Assembly (NCBI RefSeq): GCF_000499845.2
Contig: NC_023750.2
Span: 10,234,084-10,298,083 of the forward strand
Length of the DNA: 64,000 bases
DNA from: Phaseolus vulgaris
Lineage: Eukaryota > Streptophyta > Magnoliopsida > Fabales > Fabaceae
Direction: 5' to 3'
A program made the translations under genes and the position numbers. Each line of letters begins with the position of its first letter. Position 1 is the first letter of the stretch. The notes under the pieces are model-generated. The model saw only the letters and a list, made by a program, of their open reading frames with translations. It ran no database searches and was not told where the DNA came from. Below are positions 43,743 to 56,700 of this stretch, one piece after another.

Positions 43743-46389
43743 TTTTTTTATATTTCATTTTTTATTTCTTTGATAAAATGAATATATAAAGGTGAATGAT
43801 ATGATATTTTTTGTTTATAAAATTAATGTATTTTGTTTAACTAAGTTAAAATAAAATAAAAAATCTTATAAAAAATCTTAAATTTTGAGGGTGTGTATAA
43901 CTAAAATATATATATGACATGCGTAACATCCATGGTGAAAAACAAAAAGTAAAATATTTGAATTCTTGAAATATTCGAATTCTTGAAATAGATTGACATC
44001 AAAGTCTATCATTATTGGTCTATATTTAATATCATTATTTAACTAAAATCTATGGCGTTAAACGTAAAATTATCTTTTACTCTTTCTCACAAAAAGATAG
44101 ATTATAAGTTACTCAAAAAAGTGCTTAAAATATAAGTTATAATTTCATGAGTCAGACTTATTAATCTGACAAATATTTGTATCGACAGCAGATAATCTTC
44201 GTTTATCAAACGATAAACACAGATCTCCAAAAAAATTATTATTCAAATGATTACCTTCAGGTGTCACATCTTTCTCAACTCTACCTACACAATGATATCA
44301 TAAATTCACATTTTACTTGTTCTAAAAATCTCATTCCTGAACTACATACATATCACATATTTCATAAAATTCACATTTATGTACACACACAAATATGTAT
44401 ATGTACACACACATTATATATTTAAGAAATTTGATTCACTAGTATAGTATAAAATGGATAAACATATGTTATGGTTGATGAAACAGTGAAAATGATAGTG
44501 ATAGACCCTATAATAGAGAATTTTTTGGTTTCATCTAGAAGCGTTGATAAGGATGATCCATGTCCTTTCAATATTTTGTGCATCTATAATCCATTGTATC
44601 TCATGAATGTAGCATTTATTATTGTGAAGAAGTGTCCAACAAACGGGGATGTCATATATTCATATTCAAACTATCTCTATTATTTTCATTAGAAAGAAGG
44701 AACAAATAAATATGAAAAGGAAAAGAAAGTGAGAAAAATATCATATAATAGTTTGTATGAAACAAATGGTACAATCATATATATGTACACATATATAGTC
44801 AGACTTATTGATTGATTCACCAACATGAATTTAAATTATCTTTGTAGTGAATAATAAGGATAAATGAGTTTCAATGTAAGTGACCATTTAATTTGATCTA
44901 AATGCCACTCATTTAAATCTCCATAGTCAAACTACATATAATTTAAATTCTCACTTCTCAAAATAGTGTCAGATATAAAGTAAAAGCAAAAGCACTTTCT
45001 TCGGATCAAACAATATTAAAACAAAATATTGAGGTTAGAGACACCTCACTTGACAAGAAAATATAATTTGAACAATGCATATTCAAAATGATAATTGTCT
45101 CATTCTCTTGCTTGAATATTTTAAAGATTGTGTTGTTGATTTTATGATGTTTTCTTTCTTTTCTAAGTTTGTTATTCTTTTCTTTCAAGTGTAATGATTA
45201 CAAATCTCTTAATTTGAAATTTAGTCCTTCAATTTGGTGTCAATTGGATTAAAATTTAATTGTTAGTTTGTAAGAGACAACGAAAGAAAAAATCCTCTAG
45301 ATAAATGAAAAAAATATAATTAATTAAATTACATCTGAAAGATTTTTAATGGAGTAAAAGAAAAGAATTTATTTATCCCTTGCATTAAATTTGTCATGTC
45401 ATGTAATAACCAAAGGTAAAAGAATCTTTTGTTCTTATCAAAGTACATAACTTCGTAAGAAATAATATAAGTTTATAGTTTTGTCACTTTATTGGTTAAG
45501 ACTTCATTTACTCTTATAATAGTTAATTCGTGTCAAATGATTGGTTAAGATTTTTGCATAGTCTTACTACTTACTTAGATGAAATCATCTTACTTTGTTC
45601 AAATAATTATTTTTACACGCATTTCATGAAAGTCTCTTTTCTTTAACATAGTTCATGAATCTACCATGCAAGAGTTACTTTCTTAAATTTAGCTTGTCTT
45701 GTTTTCTAGAATACGTCAAACAAAAATCTTGGTTGTAAAATTTGTTGAACTAAGAGCGTTAAACAAAAGGTGTTAGACAAAACTTTTAATCATTGTGTTA
45801 GATGAATCCATTTTGTGTTTGTGGTTATATGGTTCATTAGAAAAATATAAGATTATCTAAATATTTTAATAATAGTGTTAATCATAATATTGAAAAAAAA
45901 ATAGTATATTACAATCTTATAATATTACAATATGTATTTGATCATATGTAACTTTTAAACTAATTTATGAACGATTATATATAATAGTTATTAACTAAAT
46001 CCAAGATGCCACTAACCAAAGTCTATAAGATTTCATTAGTATAATAGGTTTTTTTCTAGTCTATTCTTAGAATTTTTTATAAATAAGTATAGTCTACCTA
46101 TGTATTATTTTTATTAACATATGGGTTTTGGTCTAATCTCCCATATTTTTTTTGTATTTTTTTTTAATAATACTTTTTTTAATGTGATGACAAATGATTG
46201 TTGTTACTTGAGATGTCAGCCTAGCTGAGATGCCAAGTCACATAGTGACGCTTAACATGAAAGCTTTTATGAAGAAAAAAAAACTTCTATTACCTTAAAT
46301 ATTAATAATTTATATGAAATTTTTAAAACCTATATTTAAGCTTTTATGATATTTAAAAGTTTTAAAGCTTAAATATGATTTTCAGTAAA
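43743..46389. other. AT-rich stretch, no gene seen
   Basis: Short open frames (44177-44425, 44471-44692) have no recognised domain and biased AT-rich composition. I see no supported feature. Confidence 0.5.
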
Positions 46390-46861
46390 AAGAATCATTA
46401 ACTATCAACTAATTTAGAGACAAAAATTATTAGTCATTATATTTATTATATTAGATATTATTTCATAAACTAAAAATTATTTGTATTTAAATTAATTTTT
46501 ATTATTAATGAAAAAATATAAAGTAGTTTTGCAATTGCTATTTAACATTAGTTGCTTTAGATTTTAGCTATTAAATAATTTAAATTATAAATTAGTCACT
46601 ATTTTAATTGAAAAATAATTTAGAATCTAAAATAATTAGTAACATTGGTAGCTAATGCTACATACTAATTTAGAAACTACTTTATAAATTTTTATTGAAA
46701 ATAAAAACTACTTTACATACTAATAATTGTTTTGTTTATAAAATAGTGTCTAACTTTAAATACTAATAATTGTTCTATTTATAAAATAGTGTCTAACTTA
46801 ATCACTTAATCGTGACTAATTTTTTTTATCTCTAAATTAGTTTATATTTAATGATTTGTAG
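46390..46861 (+). mobile_element. CACTA-type MITE, degenerate
   Basis: The ends AAAAGAATCATTAACTATCA and TTTAATGATTTGTAGTA correspond to the termini of the 43354 copy. An internal unit of about 60 bp (ACTAATAATTGTT...AAATAGTGTCTAACTT) is duplicated near 46722-46800. Confidence 0.6.
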
Positions 46862-49031
46862 TATTTATATCTATTTAAATTGTAAATGGTGAACTTTTAT
46901 AAAGATGGATAATATAAAAGTTAAGGTAAACCACAAAGTATTTTAAAATATACTTAAAAAAATATGAGAAATAAGAAGGTGATGATATATAAAGTAGGAC
47001 TTTATTGAATATTTGAAAGTATTTTCAATGATCAATAATAAAGTTCAAAGACTAAGTTACGACATCATAATTATTAAAAAATTTAAAAGAAAAACTTTAG
47101 AATATCATGTGTGTAGACAAAATAAATTTTTAACAATTATATTTCTTCTATACTATAGAATTTTTTAATGATTATACTGCTTTCATAGTCTAAAATAATG
47201 GTGTGACACACTTTTAGGAGTGTATATATTTTGTTATTTACCATATGTTGCATGACGCACAGCATGCGTATCTCTATGTATGTGTCTGAACTTCAGTGTC
47301 ACTTGGTTTCGTGAAAAAACTATCAAATATGAGGAAAATATTGAAGAACAAGAAAAAAAAAATTTAAGGGAAAAAATGAATTTAAGAGTAAAGAGCAAAG
47401 TTTCTCCATTGAAATATCCAGAAGTAGTAAGTTCAAAACTTTTATTTTTATCAGCAAAGCACGTTATATTATGCCTGAAAATTAAGAGTCCTCTTACTAA
47501 GAAAAATGTGCAAATAATTGTTTGCATTATTGTTTCACCAACCATTTTTGAAAGCGAAATAGGTATCTGTACTAGGTACTATAAATTGCACTTTTGTATG
47601 GTATCTACACGGTGTCTCAAGAGAAATTGCTTTTTTATGATAACAATAAAAAATATCACACCACGTAGAAGTTAAAAAGAAAAAAGATAAATGATGTGAT
47701 AAAAAATAAAAAATATGACTAGAATAATATAAATCCTTTTCAAGGGTATCTCAATTGCATAGTAGAAATTGAGATAGCAAATTGTTTTACCCATAAATTT
47801 TGTTTTCCATTCCATGAACTCTTCATTAAATTAAAATATTAAAAAATGTTAATTTTTATGTATTATTAATGTATTCTTTTAGCGTCAAATAAGATTTGAT
47901 ACCTGTAAAATACATTTTTATTGTAATTGATTCTTCATGAATTTGGTACATCTAAATTTTTTCAATGTTTTTTTAATACTTAATTAATATTTAATAGTTA
48001 TGTTAATTTGATTCTAACAATAGTTATATAACTTCTGGATTAATAGTGTTGATATGCTAATTTTAACAATGTATTATGCTACTGAATTTATTGATATCTC
48101 TTATTAGAGTGATAATTCAAAAAACAATAAAGCAAATTAGAACCAAATAATATATTTATATAAATTATTAATTTTAATATAAAAATACTGAATTTTTTTT
48201 GCAAATATTCATTTTGAAATGGACTAATTTTAAAGTTAATGAAATCTTATTTAATTTTTTTTAGAGTCAATTAATAAATTGTCTCCAATCACTCATTCAC
48301 ATCAAGACATGTGTATCTCATACATAGAACTAGGTATTTGTTGATGATCTAATGGACCCTCTGAATAATGGGTCGTATCTGGCATATATATGCACTAAAT
48401 GAGTGTTAGTTGATTTCTCGGGAGGTAACCCTGATTTGTAGGAAGGTATTTGGATTATATATTCAATAAATTAGTGTTAACTGTTTTCTTGGGGTGTCGT
48501 CCGAATTTGATAGGGTGTGACCCTGATTCATAGGGTGTTTCCTTAACTGTCATTTATTATAACCGTGCTTTTAATGCAGTGGATCAATCGGTCAGTCAGT
48601 CGATCATCGAGGTCAAGTGACGTGATCACTCGATCCCAACCGGTACAGGTTCTAATACTATATTAAGAAGAGTGTTTGAATTTAACTCATTCTCACAAAT
48701 TGACTTGTAATGTAAAGATTATCTCCACTTATATATTGTAAATTAATTTTATCTCTAATCGATGTGTCATCTCCAACATTATTTTTTCCAAACCAAGTTA
48801 TTTGTATGTGTTAAGTTTTTAAAGTTTCAGTATTTTATTTTTTATTTTTTTTCTAGCCTCACTGTCTTATTATCGAATTATGACTTGTCTATGTTAAAAG
48901 AAACAAACACTTTAGGTTATGATGACATTTTATTACATATGTTATAATATAAGCACCTTGATAACCTTTTAATATGTCCCAATTTGAATAAAGATAATGA
49001 GACAAAAAATTAATTCATTTATAAAAATAAA

Positions 49032-49073
<42 letters not shown>

Positions 49074-49667
49074 TGTTGGTTATTAATTCAAATTTTATTA
49101 TTATTAATTCAGATTTTATTACCCTTAAACTATTTTACCGTTATATTGCATTAATGGTCAATTTACAGGCCTGGTAGTATTCCTAGTTTATAGCTTCCAG
49201 TAATTGTAATTATTATATATATAATTGAGTGAATCAAAATGAATAAGATTAGTTTTGAAATTACGTTCAATCATTTGCTACAACCTTTTGTCTTCTCTTA
49301 TTTCCTTCCATTAGTTCCTACATAAATAAATGGTTATTCAACTCTAACAATTTTTTTCATCTTACTCAACAACTCCTTAAAATTTTCTATGTTTATAAAT
49401 CTTACAAATCTTTCTAACATTTTATATAAAAAAAAAAGGTACCACCAACATCCTTAGATAGAATGTACTTTTACTTAATTTACACTTTTTTAAGAAAATC
49501 AAATCATTTACCTAAAACTATTATATTTATCAAGAACTATACTAGTTTTCTAAAATTACTACTCTTAAAGTTATTCGGACTAATGTATTTTCCATTTAAT
49601 TAATTTTAACCTAATTAAATGTATGTCTAGTCATTTTAACTTATACAAGTAGGATAACTAATACAAG
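46862..49667. other. AT-rich stretch with one short repeat patch, no gene seen
   Basis: A (TA)n microsatellite lies at about 49034-49068. Segment 48300-48660 contains GGGTGTGACCCTGATTCATA and GATCAATCGGTCAGTCAG words that may be an LTR fragment. Open frames at 47280-47675 and 48762-48947 lack recognisable motifs. Confidence 0.45.
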
Positions 49668-50064
49668 TGTTCTCATCGAATTACTAATTGAAAGTTTCCA
49701 CTGAAAATTATGTCTTGTCTCCCAATAATTGGATCGATGAGCAAAATTAAATGTGTCCAACTCCCCTTTCTCCTTCCAAAAACTCATTTTTCATCCCGTC
49801 AGTCCCACTTCTCTGTGGGTCTTTACTTATTCATGCTTTTTCGGAACCGTTTGCAAACTCCTCTGCCACATCCCATTTTTGTAGCATTTACCTAGTCTCC
49901 ACGTATCTGAATTTAATTACAAGTTTTTTTTCCTCCCCCAGTGCCCCAATATCAAGGCATTCATATAAAGTGGCTATTCTTGATATTTTGTTATGCGCTT
50001 TTCAAAGTAAAGAATTATCATAAAATAATATCTTAATCGGTTATTATACCAACTTAACCGAACA
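49668..50064 (-). repeat. LTR of a Tat-like element (minus; pair of 58086-58469)
   Basis: It is about 80-85% identical by eye to 58086-58469, starting TGTTCTCATCGAATTACTAA and ending ACCGAACA. It is either the 3' LTR of the minus-strand element whose gag is at 58008 or a separate solo LTR. The flanks (ACAAG left, AATGT right of the 58469 LTR) do not form a TSD, so pairing is uncertain. Confidence 0.6.
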
Positions 50065-50091
50065 CGAAACATGTATTCAAATTTAACATAA

Positions 50092-51195
50092 GATTGATCA
50101 ACAGTGCGCAACTGCTTTGAAAAATTTTCAAATTCAAGTTGTTTGATGAAAGATTGATGTTGTTGCTGTGTGGGTGAGATCTGGGTAGATTAAAGTATGA
50201 TCCACTCTTTTGTTGAATCTTAAACAGATGTGAATTAAAATCTTTTTGAAATTCTATGCTTTTCCAACTAAGTGAAAAACAATCTGTTGTTTTGTCGAAT
50301 CAACCGGTTGTTTTGTTCTTAGAGTTTTGAAAAAGGTTGAAAGTTGTTTGACTTGGTTGACTAAATTGTCAAACCAAATCAATCAGTTGTTTCGTGGTTT
50401 CAACTGATTGTTTCTTTGAAAATCCTAACAGAATTCTGTTTTTGATTGATGAATCTGTTTTAAATGATTTCTAACTGAATACGCTCCTTCATTAAATGTT
50501 TTGACCATTCTTTGAAAAATATAAATAGTTTGTTATATGTTTCTAAAGGGTAAGAAACAGTTTTGAGAAATTCAGTTTGACATATTTGATCTCAAGTTTT
50601 CAAGATTCACATCAAGCTTTGGATTTTCAAGAGAGAGTGGAATAGGATTGCAATTGTATTCTTTTTAGATTGTTCTTTGATCAGGTGTAATCCTTTCTCA
50701 ATCTTCTGAATTTCTGTTGTTGTATTGCCAAGGAGTGTTGTGTGTTCTTGAGGTGTTCAAGATCAATACTCTTGGTATGGTTTGCCAATGGTAGTGTGTT
50801 TCTTGAGGGGTTCAAGGTCACTACTTTGGTGTGTGGTGTTTTTTCATCTGGTTTGATTGCTTAGTGGATTACCCAGTGGTTTCTAGGAACTGGATATAGC
50901 TCTTGTTGTAAGAGTGAACCAGTATAAAGTGTTTGTGTGCATTTCTCTTTCTCTTAAACTCCTTTAAATTCTGTTTTTAAGTTGTTTAAGTTTTAACTGG
51001 CATAAACAACCAATTGATTCGAAGAAACAACCGATTTTTTTTCTGTGCTTTGCTTTAAAACAGTTTGTGTTCTTGGCTAACTTGATTCCCCTTCTGGATT
51101 TCTACACAGAATTTCATTGAACCTTCAAAAGTTTTCAAAAATCTCTTATAAACAATTCACCCCCCCCCTCTTGTTTAAGGCCATATATTCTAACA
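50092..51195 (+). mobile_element. Family A solo LTR (copy 4)
   Basis: The LTR runs from GATTGATCAACAG to ATTCTAACA, about 1104 bp. It is flanked by CATAA (50087-50091) and CATCA (51196-51200), a TSD with one mismatch. TATAAATAG lies at about 50520-50528. AACCGGTTG and AACAACCGATT words occur as in the other copies. Confidence 0.75.
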
Positions 51196-51206
51196 CATCA
51201 TACTAA

Positions 51207-51854
51207 TGAGGACTAAGGAGAGAGGGCACCTACCCATGATGATGACCAAGCTCAACCCATGACCTCAGCAGCCACCATACCTCAGAGGATTACTAGAAGC
51301 AGAGCACAGACTCTAAGTGTTGATCATCAATTGGTCTCTCTTTTTGTAATTTTCGTAGAGTAGGTCTATATAGCATAATTAGGAGGTGAAGACATAAGAA
51401 TGGGCCTATGAGATGTCCTTTAGGGTAGGAAGGAAACCCTACCTTCTAGAATATATTGAATGGTGCGGCATTGACCAATGTCAACACCCTAGTCGCACCA
51501 TATTTTTCTTCTTCCCCTTCTACCCTCTTTTCTCATTTTCCAAAGCTCCTAAATCTATAAATAGGAGGCCTCCCCCTTTGTAATCACAAGTTGAAATTAT
51601 AGTAAAGAAATTCTGCAAAAAATTTGTGTGAGTTATGAGTGAGTGAGTCTCCTCCAAAATTGGTCTTATCTTGTAAGATATGAAGCTCTCAAGTGGCGGC
51701 CTCCTTTCACTCATCTTGGTGATTCCACCCCATCAAGTGGCATGATATATCCTTGCTTCACCATCCCTAAGTTCTTCTTTCATCATCTCTTCCATTAATC
51801 CATTCCTTTTCACGTTTGTGTCTATTCAATTTTGCTATTCTTGTTCTTGTAGAG
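51207..51854 (+). repeat. Truncated gypsy LTR (plus)
   Basis: It starts TGAGGACTAAGG and follows the 4641-5571 LTR: shared CCTCAGAGGATTAC, GTAGGTCTATATAGCATAA and CAAGTGGCGGCCTC. CTATAAATAGG lies at about 51555. It ends abruptly at about 51855, where an inverted LTR of the same superfamily begins. Confidence 0.65.
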
Positions 51855-52686
51855 AGGTGGATCATGCCACTTGGAGTATGGTGATTGATGATGAAAGGCG
51901 AAATGTAAAAGAGCATGGAAGGAAAAACAAGAACATAATGAAAACCGAATTGACAGAGGATGAAAACAAGAACTTAAGAACATAAAGATTAATGGAATAA
52001 TGGAAAGAATGGAAGAGATGAAGGAAAGGAAAAGCTTATGTGATGGAAGAGAGGTGGATCATGCCACTTGGAGTATGGCTTTCCTCCAAGATAAGTGTTG
52101 ATGGTTGCCACTTGAGAGCTCTCAAACACTCAAGATGAGACCTAAATGCTAAGAGGACACAAGCCTCACTAACACCTCAGACAATTTGTGCAGAGTAACT
52201 TTTCTCTTCAAATTCACCATGTAAAAAACAATGAGGTAGGACTCTTATTTATAGGTGGAGGAGCCTTGGAGAACAAGCATGAAGGGGTAGGATGAGAAAC
52301 ACTAAAAAAGGGGCATCCTTAAGGTTTGACTAAATCAAACCCGCACCCTAGGCTTGTCCTTCTAAAAACTAGGTCAAAATCCCTTCCTAAATAGCTAGGA
52401 ACAAGCTAAAATGCTAACTACACCCCCTATTATGCTAAAGGTACCTTATTCTAGCCTATCTTTGTTATTTGGACCCCTAAAGAGAGCCCAAATTATTTAC
52501 AACATATTTGTATCTTATAAGAAGACCAAAAGGAAGAATGGTTGGTGTGGTGGTTTATGCTCAGCTCCTTTGGTGAGGTCCATGTAATCTTTGGTGGGGT
52601 TATGAAATGTTCGTCGAGACAATTGTTCACCATGTGCTTTGTCTCTTGCTTCCTTGGTCATCTTCGTAGCTACTTGGGTTGTATCA
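51855..52686 (-). repeat. 3' LTR of the minus-strand gypsy element, rearranged end
   Basis: It starts on minus at 52686 (TGATACAACCC). Promoter CTATAAATAAG (minus) lies near 52240-52255. A 30-bp word beginning GAGAGGTGGATCATGCC occurs twice (51856 and 52050), showing a local rearrangement at the far end. Confidence 0.7.
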
Positions 52687-53095
52687 TGCCCCCCATGTTG
52701 GAGAGAATTTGACCTCGAATTCAGAACTCCTGTAGATAACATAGTTAGTTTGTTCACATATAAGATAGTACAAGGATTGGGATGTGAACTCAACTTATGT
52801 TCCTCAAGTGTTGGGAGTGTATAAGATGGGGTTCTATATATAAACCAAGTTTGAAAAGAATGTTTGAGAATGATAAATCTTTGTGATGAAAATTCTCTTA
52901 AAAGGTGGAAATCTTTAGGAGGTGTTTGAAAATCATTCCTAAAATTCATTAAGAAAGATGGTAAGTAAGTAGAGACCTTTGCTAATGAAAAAGAGAAGGA
53001 AGAAGTATACCATGAAGGCGCAATTATTTTTGTGAGGTCTAACAAGATGAGACCCTTTTTACTTTCCTCGGTTTTTTCATTTTCTCTTTTAGTTT

Positions 53096-54178
53096 TTATT
53101 TGTATTCTTTAGTTGCGAATTTTGTGCTTTTAGTTGGACAGTTGACAGCGATGTTCCCAAAACGTAAACATTTAAAACATTTCATATTGAGGGTTTTGGT
53201 TGGTGACTTAGTGGTAGAGGTAGAATGATGGTCTTTAGAAACCTTTTGGTGAGTAGTGATTTCTTTTGAAAAATGGGAAGGAGAAGTTTTTGTAGAAATG
53301 TTGTTTGCATCCTTCCCAGAAGATTTGTAGAAACCATCATTAGGAGTATTTTTGAAAGTTGTTTTCTTTGAAATTTGTGATTCCACCTTGATGGCTAGGT
53401 GAACCAACTTCTTTAAAGAAGAATAGTCATAAACTTCTACAACATCTCGAATTTCTCTCCTTAAACCACTCACACATCGAGTTATCTTTGACTCATCACT
53501 ATTAGGCATATTAAATTTAGTCAAAGTTGTTTCTAAGTCTTCAAAATATTCCTTTACCATCCTAGGTCCTTGATGAAGCCGTTGAAGCTTCAACAAGTGT
53601 TCCTTCCCATGAGGAGGAACAAACCGCGCGCATATATTCTTTCAAATCATACCAAGAGACCATGATTGACCTCTTGTTTAGCCCAATGTCCAATACAATT
53701 TGTTGCCACCATTGTATGACATAGTCTAAAAAACTAGGGAAGCTAACCTAACCTTTTGGTCCTCGGTAACCTTATACACATTAAAGAGTTTTTCAACTTT
53801 AGCTTCTCATTCTAAATACAAAGTAGGATCATTGTGCCCACTAAAACTAGGTAACTTTACAAAATTAAAAGAATGTTGTGGTTGTTGTTGGTGTTGGTTT
53901 GAAAAATTGGGCACTCACCAATCATGTTCTTGACTCCCATAGTGCATAGAATGTCTAGTTGTTCTTGGCGGCTCCCGTCTTCTTTCTTGAGTTTTCCTTG
54001 CTTGAGCTTCTTCTAGTCTTTGCAATTTTTTTGCTAATTGGCTTATTTCCTCATCTTTGTGGAACATTCGCTTCTTGACCTCCACAAATTCTCCCAAAAG
54101 GTGGGCTTTGTGATGTGATTGCGGTTTTGAAGATTCACCTAAAGACAAATTACCCATAATGTTTTCACAAGGAATCAA
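53096..54178 (-). pseudogene. gag: Gypsy gag, degenerate (minus)
   Basis: Gag would package the element RNA. The N-terminal frame (54178-53915) starts MIPCENIMGNLSLGESS and is charged and coiled-coil-like (EEISQLAKKLQRLEEAQ). The middle (53915-53600) shows FVKLPSFSGHNDPTLYLE and other capsid words with several stops. The C-terminal frame (53596-53096) has RMVKEYFEDLETTLTKFNMP, GLRREIRDVVEVYDY and a zinc knuckle CFKCLRFGNIAVNC in which the His of CCHC is Asn. It corresponds to 7730-8690 on the other strand. Confidence 0.75.
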
Positions 54179-55146
54179 ACAATTAGTGAAAAAGAAGTTA
54201 GAATATACTCTCTCAAGCTTGCGTCACTTTCGGTGAAAAAGAAATCAAGAGAAGAACACTAAAAAATAATTTTATCTTCTCAAAAGGTCTTTCTTGGTGT
54301 TGAAAATTTTCTCAAGTGAAAGGGGATAAAGCGAAAAACACTTTATCTCAAAGAATCACAACAAAACTTAAAAATTTGAAAAGACAAACAAGAAAAGCTT
54401 AAAAACAAGAAAGCTAAACCAAATTTTGGGAAAAAATATTATGACAAAACTTGTAAAGGAAGACAAGCAAGAAAAAGGCACACAAAAAAAGACTTTAAGA
54501 TACTTACTAAACTTTTAACAATAAAACTTTCTATATAAATTTTTCAAAGCAAAAGGATAAAAATTTCACAAGGTTGAAATCAATTTGCCAATCAAGATAA
54601 ATCCAAAATTTTGAAAAAACATGTTTCTCTTTGAAAGATTGGAACACAAATAGCTTGCACAATTTTTTTTCTCCTTTTCTTATTATACTTATTCTTGGAT
54701 TATGGGAATGAAAAGACCACAGTTTTGACCATGCATATCTTCATATAACTCCAATTTTCAGAAAAAGTTTGGGATTCAATTCACTTGAAATATTTTTTTT
54801 GGAACTTAAATCTACTTCTACTAAAACAAGTTTCTAGTTATTTATAAACTTCCACAATTAAAAGCAAGTAAGTAGAGGCAAAATTATAAGGACTCCTAGA
54901 ACACTAAAGAACATATGACTCAAGGCAAAGAGGCAAGTACAATAAAAGACGTAAGGGATTCAAAAAGTGAAACAATGCTATTGAATAAGGTAAATGCCGA
55001 ATTTAAAAGCAAGAAAGTAAAGGTTGAAATTAAATGTGCTTGAATGTAAAGACAAGAAATAAAATGTGCTTGAATGTAAAGACAAAGAATTAAAGATGCA
55101 AGAGAGTAAAGTGTCAATAACCTCTAAATAAGATAAGCTCAAAAAC
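54179..55146 (-). other. Leader between PBS and gag (minus)
   Basis: This is an untranslated-looking AT-rich leader of about 1 kb, like 6830-7730 of the plus-strand relative. Repeated TGCTTGAATGTAAAGACAA words occur at 55038-55085. Open frames on either strand show no domain. Confidence 0.5.
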
Positions 55147-55163
55147 CAAAGCTCTAAATACCA
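55147..55163 (-). promoter_or_regulatory. tRNA-Met-type primer-binding site (minus)
   Basis: Read on minus, TGGTATTTAGAGCTTTGG follows the LTR end CATATCA. It is close to the usual TGGTATCAGAGC site complementary to initiator tRNA-Met. Confidence 0.65.
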
Positions 55164-55165
55164 CA

Positions 55166-56150
55166 TGATATGAGTTGATTTTAGTTGCTTCGTTTTAGAT
55201 GTCACACTTTACTTAGATTGAGATTTTTTTATCAATTATAAGGTGAGAACCCAAAGAAGATCCCCACTGGACACGAACTTAACCAAGTGGTTAAGTAAGT
55301 GTGAAGCTTCACTTCTAGAGGGCAAAGGAAAAATACAAGAATATGGTGATTGATGATGAAGGGCGAAATGTAAAAGAGCATGGAAGCAAAAACAAGAGCA
55401 TAATGAAAACCGAATTGACAAAGGATGAAAACAAGAGCATAAGAACACAGAGATTAATGGAATAATGGAAAGAATGGAAGAGATGAAGGAATGGAAAAGC
55501 TTATGTGATGGAAGAGAGGTGGATCACGCCACTTGGAGTGTGTTTTTCCTCCAAGATAAGTGTTGATGGCCGCCACTTAAGAGCTCTCAAACACTCAAGA
55601 TGAGACCTAAATGCTAAGAGGAGGCAAGCCTCACTAACACCTCACAAAATTTGCGCAGAGTAACTTTTCTCTTCAAATTCAACATGTAAAATACAATGAG
55701 GTACGACTCTTATTTATAGGTGAAGGAGCCTTGGAGAACAAGCATGAAGGGTAGGATGGGAAACACTAAAAAAGGGGCATCCTTAGGGCTTGACTAAGTC
55801 AAACCCGCACCCTAGGCTTGTCCTTCTAGAAACTAGGTCAAAATTTCTTCCTAAATAGCTAGGAACAAGCTAAAATGCTAACTACACACCCTATTATGCT
55901 AAAGGTAACTTATTCTAGCCTATCTTTACTATTTGGAGCCTTAAAGAGAGCCCAAATTATTTACAACATATTTATGTATTATAAGAAGACCAAAAGGAAG
56001 AATAGTTGGTGTGCTGGTTTATGCTCAACTCCTCTAGTGAGGTCCATGTGATCCTTGGTGGGGTTATGAAATGTTCGCTGAGATGATTGTTCACCATGTG
56101 CTTTGTCTTTTTCTTCCTTGGTCATTTTCGTAGCTACTTGGGTTGTATCA
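55166..56150 (-). repeat. 5' LTR of the minus-strand gypsy element
   Basis: It is 985 bp. On minus it starts TGATACAACCCAAG and ends AACTCATATCA. It is about 95% similar by eye to 51886-52686 over the shared length. Confidence 0.8.
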
Positions 56151-56385
56151 TGCCCCCAAGAATTCGACCTCGAATTCAGAACTCCTGTAGATAACATAGT
56201 TAGTTTGTTCACATATAAGATAGTACAAGGATTGGGATGTGAACTCAACTTATGTTCTTCAAGTGTTGGGAGTGTATAAGATGGGGTTCTATATACAAAT
56301 TAAGTTTGAAAAGAATGTTTGGGAATTATAAATCTTTGTGATGAAAATCCTCTTAAAAGGTGGAAACCTTTAGGAGGGGGTCAGG

Positions 56386-56700
56386 GGGAATCTGGTGTCG
56401 AAGATAAGTGTCCCAGAACATCATGTTGGCTGAGCTTCCTTGGTCAATTAGTACTCGATTTACATTGCTCTCCATTATGATGACTGATAGCATCACATGG
56501 TCATCTTCATGTGGGTACACATCTTCCAAATCTACAGAAGTGAAACAGATGGAAGGTACAGTGAGACATTCCCAAGTTTCTAAAAATAGTATCGACCAGG
56601 AGTAGTGTTTCCGACTCGATGAAGGAGAGCCCCCTCCTGAAAAACCACCGGCTATAGTGTTAAAGTCGTCCAATATGGGAGTGTCATGGTCGCGTTCTCG
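56386..56700 (-). pseudogene. Tat-like aspartic protease region, truncated
   Basis: The minus strand reads FNTIAGGFSGGGSPSSSRKH, then VDLEDVYPHEDDHVMLSVII and VLIDQGSSANMMFWDTYL. The INTIAGGF...GGG...SSSRK start and the LxDQGSSA active-site block are typical of plant Tat-clade elements. The sequence stops matching after IPPDPL at about 56386, where unrelated gypsy DNA begins. Confidence 0.8.

Larger units (their letters stand above)
51855..56385 (-). mobile_element. Minus-strand gypsy element with tandem LTR-internal structure
   Basis: Reading on minus: an internal 3' fragment (56385-56151), an LTR (56150-55166), PBS (55163-55147), degenerate gag, spacer, PPT (CATGGGGGGCA) and a second LTR (52686-51855, incomplete). 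The element is the close relative of 6048-10631 and also lacks RT and integrase; protease is missing as well. The extra internal fragment beyond the 5' LTR matches 52687-52920, so two elements shared this LTR or recombined. No TSD is visible. It joins Tat-like protease sequence at about 56385. Confidence 0.75.

Noticed and set aside
47280..47675. A 131-codon plus-strand frame in AT-rich DNA
   Set aside because: Lys/Glu/Ile-rich composition driven by base content. No domain, splice context or homologous copy in the window.
49034..49068. TA repeat as a possible origin or regulatory site
   Set aside because: A simple microsatellite, common in plant intergenic DNA.
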